A stretch of 64,000 nt of DNA. It comes from Diprion similis (taxonomy: Eukaryota > Arthropoda > Insecta > Hymenoptera > Diprionidae). The translations under genes were made by a program, and so were the position numbers. The stretch's first letter is position 1, and the number at the start of each line of letters is the position of its first letter. The notes beneath the pieces were generated by a model, which was given only the letters and a program-made list of their open reading frames with translations, was not told where the DNA came from and did no database searches. Location of the stretch: contig NC_060114.1 of the NCBI RefSeq assembly GCF_021155765.1, forward strand, positions 14,889,501 through 14,953,500, given 5' to 3'. Shown piece after piece: positions 53,295-64,000 of this stretch.

Positions 53295-56200
53295 CTACAT
53301 CTATCAATCGATGGATTAGGCGATTTGACAGCCAACCATTTATGCCGGCTAACCTCGCCTAATAACATTGGAAATCCCAGTGTATTACGGACTAAGAGTA
53401 GGCATAAAGTGCCTTCGCACCGATTAAGGTGTGTCTTCGGTGCGCTGGCACGATCGCCTCGAGTTCCAATGTGTACCTATATACCTACATACAACCCGTC
53501 TTATACTTTCACACTCGCTTGCAGCGTTCATGCAGGGACGTATGTATTACACGCATTCATGTAATGCAAACATACATCAACGATGCGTTTGGAATTGGTG
53601 AAAAATACTGTTAATTTCGGCAAACAATTGTCTGTAATGATCAATGAACGGCTGTAAACGATAATGTTGCTATATATATTTCGTGAAAATATAGCTTTAC
53701 AACACTATGATGAAATTGGATATTTTCGACCCGCTTAACAGCTACGCAAAGCTCCACTATTCATGCACGGTTGATAAGAAAGATTTTCATAGTTTAATAA
53801 ACGGATATTTGTTCAACTAAATTCTTGACTATTGATGATAAAGTAGAATTAAATAACTTGGAAAAATTCTGGGATATGTATTATAAAATATTATAAACAT
53901 AAATTTTATGTTTTCGAGTGTGCTGAAACCAAAAATGATTTCCATTTCCCTCTCTTGCGAGACACAAAGTCTTTACACAGAAAAAAGTATAACAATAATG
54001 AAAAAACTACCATTTTATTACAATGAATTAAACAATATGTTTTATAAATTTTAAAAAACAACTTTTAGCCTTTAAAACTTTTACCTCTTCGCTTTTACAC
54101 AGCTCCCAACACGCTTCAGCATATCCATTTTCTTTTTTCCTATTTGTATTAATTTTCGAGTCTCACTGTAATACATGTTACATGCAAGTAAGAAATCACT
54201 CTTGCATAAGATTTTTGGAATCAAGAATAGAATACCAAATTTCGAATGAAACTACAAATACGAGTTGAAGAAAAAGTCTGACGTGATCGAACCATTTGAG
54301 TATTTTTCCCCGTTTCAGTGAGTGAAAATCAATAAGAAGCAGTATGAAAAACTTGTGCAATTTTTTTCTTTGCAGACCTGTGTTAGTTGTCTTCAGAAAA
54401 ATGAAATTTTGAATACGAAAAAATAAAACATTCATAAAACAACGGAATATCGGAAAATGGATCGATCTGCTCAATAACTCATAACTCATTGAATTTTCAA
54501 TATTTATTTCATAATTTTCGAGATTCAGATATTAAGGATAAAAAAAAACATGGAGATACTGCGCGATAAAAAAAAGCATTTATTTTAGTGAGTTAAATTA
54601 AATTTTGGGAAATAGTGAATTGACGATTTTTAATAAGACTATCTTGCATATTTTTCATACTGAATTCACAGTACAGATGCCGTGGGGTCATTTCAACCCC
54701 GGTGTACATTTATGTATATCCATACGTACATAGCATATGTATTTACATACCTATATATACATACATATATCACTGAAGTTAATTTCATGACGTGTGGTAA
54801 GCTCGTTTGCGAGTCAATCAAAGATCTGAAACTTATTATTAATATATATACGTCAGAGTCGAAGAATCGGCCCTCTTACGTAAGATCGTTTAGCAGATAT
54901 GAGCTGTACAGGTGCCGTGCATGATGCATATATGGGTATTTACGACTACACAGTAGATACGTTCGAAACCTTTTACGTAATTTTTCCAAATAGGATTCCT
55001 GAATATTTTACATACGCACATTTTCGCGTGGTGACTTTATATCGTGGTATCTTAAAGTTGCGTTGTAATGCTTTTTTTTCCTCTTCACTCTTATAATTTC
55101 ATTGCCCGCAGTTTTCATAGCCATTATTATAGTTTATTATTCATACTAACGAATAATATATACATATATACATACATACACATATTGATCAAAACATCTT
55201 TATTATACAATTTTATACGTTATAAATAATATCATCATGAAATTAATATGATAGTTGAACAGTGTTAGTAAAAAGCTTGTATACATAAATTATTGACCAA
55301 ATTTCTAGTTAAGGCCTTACATACGTCCATAATTTTGAAAAAGTCGATTTTTTTTCAACAGATTGTTGTTCTCTATAGTTTTAGGCTTATTTTTGTGAAA
55401 GTCGATTGCAAAAATTTTCCATAGATCCAAAGTTATGCTATAAAATGTGACGGTCCGACGTAAGAGATCAGAACAGCTCGTCGACTGTAAAAAAATAAAC
55501 AAAAACAATTAACTACCGTGAAGGAAGGCATACAATACGAAGCTGTAATGTGAGATTAAACGTAAGTTTACAAAACAAATAAAAAAATTCATAAAGTTCT
55601 TGCTTTGGCTACGCGCGACATCGAGCAGAACGCACTTAAAACTTTGAGCACGTTTTTCTCGAAACTACTTTTTCCGACACGGTCAACATGATAATTCGTA
55701 TAATTTTTAATAATTTTTTGATGTGTTTTTTTTCTAATATTTGAAATAGTTTTCTCTATAGTCTACCAAGCCGGATTTTTGATATTTTGATTCAAAAGTT
55801 TTATAAAAATAATTAAAGTGTAAAATTTACGACGTAAAACGCATATTTTTTTTTAAACTGCCATAAATTGCTAAATATTTCGAAATCCAATATTCCGACT
55901 CAATAGACTATAACTACAACTCCATTTTACAAGAATTTTTGAAAATTTTGAAAATCGATCAACATTCACCGGAGATATGATGTCGACCGTGGAGCAACTT
56001 TTTTTTCTTAGAGTTGTGGATCACATGATTTTTTATACAGTAATTTATAAAAATGGAATAAAATAAATTTTTTTTATAAAGTTTAGATACCAATAAACAA
56101 TGTGTATTATTTATTTTTATTAATTTCTACTGTTATGCCCACTAAAATTTTTTTTTCTTGTAGTGCATTTTTGGCGCTGCCAGACGTACGGTAATGCCTT

Positions 56201-57085
56201 AGCGCAAGTAACATTGTTTTACTATACATATTTATAATACATATATCTGCCTGTAAGCCTGTACATCATACATATACTCATTCGTTAATTATTTGGACAA
56301 ACATTTTTACACCTACATTATACCAGCGGACGTGGACGTACACACTTAATGAATACATATAGATTATACGTAGTAATTAACGTGAAATGCAGACGAGAAA
56401 AGAGAAGCGGGTGGCGAGTTGTATAATAAATGTAGCGGACTTCCCTTATCTCGTTATCGTAGCAGCTACATGGCACCTACTGTGCGACGAAACCATGGTT
56501 TTCCGTATACATATACAGCTATTTCAAACACATATACATACGGTATCTTACATATGTATACGTATACGCTGCACACCCGAAACCAAGATAACAACCGGGT
56601 TTTATAGGCACTGCGGTACAAGTTACAAGATGCACGGACGGGCTCGTGTTAAATAGGGAGGTACACACACGCATACGTCCATATATAGGTGTAGACACGC
56701 ACACACGCACTCAGCCCGTGTCGGGTGCGTCGAGAGTGCGCACAGCTGACCCAGACACCTGGGTACACCACCGGGAGAGCAGCGGGCTGGGAACCGCTCG
56801 AAATCCGTGCAAGACGCGTGTGATTCATTCGCCCACTCGTTTCGCATCCCCGAGATGATCATCGGTTCCGTCCTTCCCGTGACGCCTGCAGGCTACCTCG
56901 TCGCGAGCATAAAAATATTCCCTTTTATGCCGCACTGATCTGTGGCAGGATTATTTTACTACAGATTTTTATACCCTGCAGAGAGTAATTGGTTCGAAAA
57001 CGTGCAGATTTCGCTTCGCTTGGTCGATGTGCGGATGATAATCATTATAAGGGGTGAATTTGTAATGACTGCATTGTACGTATCG
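53295..57085. other. Gene-poor region with decayed repeat sequence
   Basis: AT-rich DNA without recognisable genes. The segment about 55590-56000 (CGAAACTACTTTTTCCGAC and similar phrases) reads like a decayed dispersed repeat, judged from its style only. Many CATACATA and TATATA tracts. Confidence 0.4.
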
Positions 57086-57296
57086 TCTGCTGAAATTCAA
57101 CGCGCACGTGTTGCGATCCGGCAGCAATTGTTTGCCAGGGCGACCAACTGTCTGATATGAAAAAGTTTTATTATTGTTACTGGCGGTTGTGCGCAAGACG
57201 CGTAACTGCGACAATATTTCTGGTTAGACAGTTGGTCACCCTGGCAAACAATTGCTCTCGGATTGGAGCGCGTGCGCAATGAGATTTAACAGACAG
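57086..57296. mobile_element. Foldback (MITE-like) element, about 210 bp
   Basis: Inner arms are GCAATTGTTTGCCAGGGCGA and, inverted, GCAATTGTTTGCCAGGGTGA, both followed by CCAACTGTCT. Similarity continues outward through GCGCACG and a looser CTG..TTAAATC end. Loop about 60 bases. Non-coding. Confidence 0.75.
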
Positions 57297-59383
57297 TGGA
57301 ATATGCATTCGTTAGGAATTCAGTTTGTGCATGTATTTTATCGACGACTTGTTGTCTGGCAATTGAGACTTATACACGAATACATATATACAAACTTTTG
57401 TTTATCATTTTTTACAAGATTTACCTAACCGCCTGAGGAATAATCCTACCGTTTATACGGATCGACGTTATCGTTGATTTCGTCGAAATAGCGACGAGTC
57501 ATATAAGAATTGTAAAACGGGTATCAATAAGATGACCCGTAGAGTTTCAGGCTACATGTAATTTATATGTGATAAATTTCGCGGTTTTTTTTTCTCGATC
57601 ATGCGATTTTTAAACTTCACATCTAGGTATATTCAGAAGGTAATCGAATTCGGCAAATCATTGTTTCTGTTCAGTGCGTGTGGTTTTTTTTTCCCAACTT
57701 CAAATATCTCTATCTGATTTTTTTCCCGGAGGTAAAACGCGGTCGCGTCATGAAACTGATTTGCAAATCGTACTGTATGTAATCGAATTTTTATCGATGT
57801 CTATTTTTATCGTCGTCGGCGTCGTCGGATCGAGGGTACACCGGTAGACAACGGCGCGTTGTTGGATCGTTGTATGTACACGATTTTCTACCTGCTGTCT
57901 AGCCGTGAGTTTTGCCTCTAGTGCTTCAGTCAGCTGAGTCGATGCATCGCAGGCGCTTCCTGCTGCATGCGTGCGCCTATAATGTATCCGTTATACATGC
58001 ACATGTACGACTTTATACTGCACAATGCGCGTTTAACTCGTGTATACCTACAATATACATATCTGTATGCAACAATCACATTATAATACGAGTATGCCGC
58101 GCCGGATGAACGCGCGTTGCATGTCGACATGTAAGATTTTATTTTTATACACTGACGTTGAATCGCGAAGTTGTGTAATGCATGCATTTGCGACACATGA
58201 TCGCTTGTGTACACTTATATAGACTCCACACGCGTATAATATTGTAACCATTATAATTATATTTATTTATAGCCGTGTAGATATCCTCTTATCTTTCTCC
58301 TTATTTCTCTTTCTCCTTCTCTGTAATGTACAGGTAATCGCGGTGCCGTGACTTATCATAACATCTATATCAATTGCGATAATTATAACTCATTCTCAAA
58401 TTATAACGTGACAGAAAAAGAAAGTCTCCAGACTCTCGAATGGAGTTCAAAAAGTCGAATATTTCGGTATAAGTCGATGTCCATTCATAATTTTCTTCAT
58501 ATCCTGATAATTTTACAATATTTGCGCGCGATTAGATTTCAGTAATATATTTCAACATGGCGTACACTGTATAACTCTACATGAGAATGGTCCCGACAAC
58601 CATAAAATGTCATTTATTTGAAATGCCAAAAAATAGAAAAAAGAATAAGGTTCGAGAAAAACGTAAAACAAAAAAATTATTCAAAAGCCGGTTAAATCTC
58701 TGTAAACCTCATCGACTTGTCACAATTTAATCTTCGTTTCATAAAATTCTCGCACATTTCTGCCAGCTCTCTGTGGCGAGGTACTCATATGGATATCTTA
58801 TGTTCTGCGCGGACAAGAGAGGCTGCGACGAGGTCGCGGTGTCGAGGAGTCGGCAAACCGAGCGGATGGACGAAGAGCGGACGAGTTGATGAGTCGGTTG
58901 CTGCAACGCCTGGTACGTTACACTCTCGGTGCGCGCAGCTGTGTCGCACTCGCTTCACTCGACGCGCTACGGTAGCCAGCCGTCGGCTAATCGTGGGCTT
59001 CCTGTCCCATCGCAACACCGCAACACCGCTGCACCTAGCTCCTGCGCAAACCGCGCCGTGATAGCTGCTTCGTATGTTTTATACCCTACTCATGTAAACG
59101 TCAGTCTGAGGAATGGAATATTGGGATCGTCACTTTGCAATGCGTCATCTGGTGGAAAAAAATCAAACTAATACAACCAGGCTGACAGATGACCGTTGAC
59201 CGTGTTTATTAGCGTGTGGATAGTAAAACAGGTAGATTATTTATTGTATTTTCTTATTTTATCTGCCAAGAGTAATTCGAAAGCCCAAGAATTACTATTT
59301 GCCTCCATTAAAATTAAAAACTTAGGTTATGTGATGGTGAAATGGCAATTATTCTATTACTCATCGTTGGAACCTGGTAGAGA

Positions 59384-59406
59384 GGGGGGGGGGGGGGGGG
59401 GGGGGG
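59384..59406 (+). repeat. Run of 23 G residues
   Basis: Uninterrupted homopolymer on the plus strand followed by AGAGG. It could form a G-quadruplex; its length may be an assembly estimate. Confidence 0.9.
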
Positions 59407-59560
59407 AGAGGATAGGTATAGTTAAAATTCAGAATTTCGACCAGATTCTGCAGTAGTTTTGCCCGCCATGTTGAATTAATTGTATAAGTCACGAAATATC
59501 GATCGTAAACAAGAAATTGTTACAACCGGAGTTGCAGAGAATTCAATTTCCTACAACTTT

Positions 59561-59650
59561 AGCGGTCGTGCATAAACTACGTTATCAGTTGGGTGCGGGG
59601 AGGGGGGGGGGGTTAAAGCTCAAAACTGGTAACGTAGTTCGTGGTCGGTC
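59561..59650. repeat. Foldback with central G tract
   Basis: GTGCATAAACTACGTTATCA on the left and, inverted, CACGAACTACGTTACCAGTT on the right. The loop contains GGGGAGGGGGGGGGGG. The paired ACTACGTTA.CAGTT arms indicate a small MITE-like insertion. Confidence 0.6.
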
Positions 59651-60725
59651 CCGTGGTTGTGGCCGAGTTATTTGAAAAAAAAAAACAAATTCCACTAAAT
59701 TCGTGATGGCGGCCGAAGCTCCTGCATAATCCGGAAGACATTTTGGATTAAGACTACCGATGACGCCCCTCCTAATGATTAGAAAAAGAAAATGTGGCAT
59801 CGGAGAATTGCAATTTCAAATATGCATACATTCCGACTGGATTGCTGCACAAGTTTACGTACGCCGTGCGTGCACCTGTACATATGCATGTATGTATAGC
59901 AGTGGTACAACGAGACGGTACGATAATGAGAGAGGAGATTTGAAAAAAGAATACTAAACAAAAGACGGAATTTCGTGTACACGGGTCGGATGCAGGTTTC
60001 ACGTGTATGCGTGGTAACGGTAAACGGTAAATGGCGTAATGATACTCGTCGCTTCGCATGCAGGCGCTCGCATATTACTTACAGCTTATGCATGTTTTGC
60101 TGGTGTGCGGCTCAACGCACGTAATACGTGTAAGAAAAATGCGAAATTTCGACCGTCTGTACAATAGAAGCCCTGCTATACAGCCTGCAGCGACTCGCCG
60201 AATATTTACTCGCTGTTGCACGTTGTATAGGCTATGTGCACGCGTGGTAGTGTAATGAAGTCTTGTTTCCGCCCGTCGATTATTATCGACCGTTTATACG
60301 TATGCACGTAGCATGCTCATGATCTGCTTCTGTGTTCAGTCTCCTGGTTAATTTCTTTTCTCGTGTGTAGGTGTCACTCTCGCGCTTATATAGCTATGAC
60401 AAATTCGAACCAATTGAAAGTTCAGATCACTTTAATAATACTCTCTGCAGCGACGCGGCCGCAGCGCAGCTGCTTTTGCTACGCGACGTGTGTTCGTTCC
60501 TACGTATCGTATGTATAACGTACGTATGCATGCACGATCATCGGCCAGCTCCGCGTACACACTTTGAGCATTATTTTACTCAAGTATTGTACGTATTAAC
60601 GTACTCTGTATGTATACCTACTGTACATATCGCGCATCGCCTTGGACTCTTGACAGTCTCCGTCGTCGCGGCAGAGTTAAAAAGACGTACGCCTGTTTAG
60701 TTAATCTTATTTCACCTCTTATTCT

Positions 60726-60780
60726 TATTTCCTCCTCCTCCTCCTCCTCCTTCTCCTTCCTCTTCTTCTTCTTATTCTTT
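60726..60780. repeat. CCT/CTT pyrimidine trinucleotide repeat
   Basis: CCTCCTCCTCCTCCTCC followed by CTTCTTCTTCTT-type units, non-coding. Confidence 0.85.
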
Positions 60781-63700
60781 CTGTAAAGCATGCCGGCCAT
60801 ATCCCTATACCTATATTTGAACTCGGTACACGTGATCGTATTTGAACGACACTAAAAAAATCATGTATCAAATATTTTCACCGTGTATATGTTGTAATAT
60901 CCATGGCCAAGCGTATTTTACACGTCCGCACGTATCTTGGTATAACACGAGAGCTTGGATGTTGGCTGTGGTACTGCACTTCCGGTTTCGACTCGAGATC
61001 ATACACCGGCAGAGGAACGAAGTCGTTCGACGTATAATATAACGAATCTCGTATTCTTTATTATAACGTCCGAACTGTAACTGCTGAACAAAGCGTTGTT
61101 ATTATTATACCTGCCCTGAATTCAGAATTTCGTGTCTTTGTACAAATATATGTATGTAATAATAATAATAATAACAATAATAACAATACCATCGAAGATT
61201 ATTCGACATTTTCGCTACCTGAATTATAAATACAAATGCTGTATCATGTACGTGTAAAATAAGGCGAAAAGGTTTTTTCCTTCACTTTGTGTTCTTTCGC
61301 TCGATCTTCTTTTTCTCCTTCTTCTTCTCGAATCCTCGACGCAGTCTCTGCGGGATTATTTCGAGCGGTGTATCTTGGCATTCGTGATTACGTGCCAGAG
61401 GCTAGAGCTGTGCTTCGGAGTGCACGTGCAAGGCGCACGTGTGAGCCGGCCGACCAACCGACCGACCGACCGACCCTTCCCTCGTTTTACCATCCGTATC
61501 CCTCACAGCCAGGCTCTGCCAACTGTGACGTTTTGTGTCGGACGAACATCGCGGACTCGAAGAGTCGCAGCCACGTATCGCACTTTTATTATACCTGCCT
61601 AGTTAATAAAATGCGAAGGCGATGTACGGCGTTATATTATCAAGATTGCTTTCGACGAAACTTTCATTACAACTCACATTTATTCAAAATTTTTATCCCA
61701 CCGTGTATATAACAGTCTTTTTGTACGTAAAGATTCGCGAAGAAGAAACCCAACTCTGGCGTCAGGTGTAAATCCGACGGAATACCGCTGGAATTTAAAG
61801 AAATTTAAGCGTTATTAGCATTCTTCTTGAGGCAAGGAAATCCGTAATTACATGTGATTTATAAAAATCAAAATGGTCGAAAAGGCGCACGCTCCGTTCC
61901 ATGTTTCCTCGTACTCTTCTTACTCGTTAAGTTTCGGTCTATAACTGATTTCTAATCTTATCTATACGCCCGAGGCGTCGACGTCCGTACAGTGTACAAC
62001 GAGTATATTATAAAATACATGCGAGGCATACATATACTGTGTTAAATATAAAAAATATATATAATTTTTATACGTACATGTGACGTGTAACTTGTAAAAG
62101 AGCCGTTTAAGTATGAATAAGGAAAATAAAAATAACTGAATTCGGCACGGAATTAGTAATTCACATTGCAAATTTTTTTCGCTGGATTGCTTAAAATTAG
62201 GAGTATAGTTGGTATTACAAGTATAATAGTACAGAAAATCGAAATATAGAAAAATAAAAACGTAGAAAGATGAAAGTATACTGGAAAGTTAAAAAACAGA
62301 ATCGTCAGCATAAATAAGAATACGAGCATATGAAAACAAGGCGGGGAATCTATGTAACTTCGCAGGCAATTCTCTGTTTTGGTTAACTTAATATTATACC
62401 GTACGCCATTCTAAATTTCCAAAATTCTATAATAAAAATTTTTGCATTATTGGTAAAACCATTTTCCTCTCTTAAAAATTTTCCCAAATCTTTATCCTCC
62501 GCACTCGATTATCGTCTGCTGTATGAGTGAGTTTAAAAAAAATCACGACGTATTAACCGATCGAAAGGTATTTACCTATACACAGGTATTTGTACGTGTA
62601 TAATAGTTTAAAGATCGTTATGAGCGCATACGAGGTATGGAGAGTGTCTATCTTGTTATTTGCACAGCTGTTCAAACCGGCCGGAAAAATTGTTCGTCAT
62701 CTGTTTTTAATATCCAGTCTTCTCTTAACACTATGCTGCCACCGCGGCACCGCCGCAACCATCGTCTCGCGAGGTGTGACCATGTTTGCCCACCGACAGG
62801 ATAAATGTTAATTAACCGAACAACCGACCGTCCGAGCTATATCGCCTAATTTATGCACTGCAAACAATAAAACTGCGCCTATACGATTACTCTAGTTGAT
62901 GTATTTAAATATATATACACACACACACACATCGATTTCTGCAACGATTCAGGTGTTGTACAACAGCCGTGTGTGTGTGTGGCGTTTGGGTTTCTGTGCG
63001 TGCGTGCGATGCGGGTATTAATAGCCGGTGCGAATAGCGGCTTACGAGATTCTCTCTGCCTGCACATTCTGCACCCCCGTTATAGCTCGTGCACAGTGTA
63101 GTTGTGGTAGTTGATTAGGACGAACAATTATTCTCGTTCCCTGCTAGGCGGCAGTAATTTTTATCACATGCATAAGTATATGTGCATACATGTGGGGAGT
63201 CCCATGCGTGTACCCGACGAACGTCTGGCTGACTTTTGCCGTTTCTGATTTTGTTTAGAAATTTTTCCCCAATTATCTCAGCTCTGAAACAGTTGACCTG
63301 AATGTTTTCAGATTTTTTATTCAACTGCTCAATTATTTATAAATATTTGAAGCGATCTTGATGAGCACCTTCTCAAATTCTCAAAACAATTTTCAGAAAT
63401 TGTACTTTTTATTCCAGACATTCTGAAGACCGGACCTATGATGGACCGATTTTTTGTTTCATTTTGTCAGCACTTTTAATTTTTTTTTTTTTTTGGTCAA
63501 CTAAAACATTGTATGAACGGTCTGAAAATTGCCGAAAAATTCTAAAAACTTTAATTTTTCACGCAGAACATTTCCAGACTGGTTTCATTATGAGGTTTAG
63601 AAAAAATGTTTTTTAACGTGCCAAAGAAATAGGCAATAGTAGGTCCAAAAAATTCAAGGTACTGTTTCAGAGTCGGGATCATTGTAGAAAAAATTTTGAA

Positions 63701-64000
63701 AAAAATCAACAATGGTGAGGGTTAGACGATAGTTGGGTTCGCATGGAATTCCTCATATTGTATACATACATAAATATGTTTATTATATTATATAAGTGCG
63801 CTACGATGCATCATATGGTGCGATATTGAAAAACAGAAGGCAAAAAAAAATTTCAATGACACCTTTCCTTGTAACATACGTGGGCCGAAGTCGTCACATC
63901 ATCTGCGGACTCAACTGCGTCTATACGTATAGATATGTAGAAGCGTTATAATACACATACATAACCTAGTTTCACCACGTGCCATGCAACAGTCTGGCAT

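Larger units (their letters stand above)
57297..64000. other. Gene-poor region to end of window
   Basis: No coding gene, tRNA or rRNA recognised. Low-complexity elements include a G run (59384-59406), a CCT/CTT repeat (60726-60780), an AAT repeat (about 61159-61190), CA repeats near 62918-62932 and a GACC repeat near 61457. The last 600 bases (63400-63720) contain loosely repeated phrases (TCTGAAGACCGGACC and TTTCCAGACTGG) that look like decayed repeat DNA. Confidence 0.4.

Noticed and set aside
54196-54489. Minus-strand open frame of 97 codons
   Set aside because: AT-rich, hydrophobic and Phe/Ile/Leu-biased translation without any known domain; probably chance.

Overview
The window is a stretch of eukaryotic, almost certainly insect, nuclear DNA. 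Genes are split by short GT-AG introns, the intergenic DNA is AT-rich and full of microsatellites, and the proteins have their closest remembered relatives in Drosophila and vertebrates. A hymenopteran source is my guess from the protein style and the small-intron architecture; it is not proven by the sequence. There are no bacterial features, no rRNA, tRNA or CRISPR, and no intact transposase.

The first 43.6 kb is gene-dense. In order: an unrecognised secreted protein with a furin-type site (2110-4000, +); a mitochondrial thiamine pyrophosphate carrier SLC25A19 (4944-6268, -); a DEAD-box helicase of the p68/DDX5/Rm62 type (7524-12889, -); the 3'-5' exoribonuclease DIS3L2 (14334-18029, +); the ER membrane ubiquitin ligase MARCH6/Doa10 (19389-22815, -); a WKF-domain (C7orf50-type) protein (24279-25174, +); mitochondrial thioredoxin 2 (25531-26423, -); the Golgi PAPS transporter SLC35B3 (27371-28900, -); a PFTAIRE kinase, CDK14/Eip63E type (30764-35689, +); and puromycin-sensitive aminopeptidase Psa/NPEPPS (38668-43549, +). 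I traced each exon chain by hand; reading phases agree at every junction. These genes are mostly housekeeping and do not form one pathway.

The last 20 kb holds one recognisable gene, extra macrochaetae (emc/Id, 48163-48615, -), a helix-loop-helix inhibitor without a basic region. It sits in a gene-poor flank with microsatellites, foldback (MITE-like) elements and possible regulatory sites, which is typical of a developmental regulator.

The most interesting signal is in Psa. Two adjacent exons of exactly 151 nt (40691-40841 and 40885-41035) encode alternative versions of the same 50-residue segment and are separated by only 43 nt. Using both or neither breaks the frame. One version keeps the Gln-x-Glu that anchors the substrate N-terminus in M1 aminopeptidases; the other replaces it. 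This looks like a mutually exclusive splicing switch that changes the active site. Other notable points are a start codon that appears to be split by an intron in the helicase, a near-perfect 298-bp hairpin element at 52997-53294, a TTAA-flanked piggyBac-like element in a helicase intron, and several smaller foldbacks.
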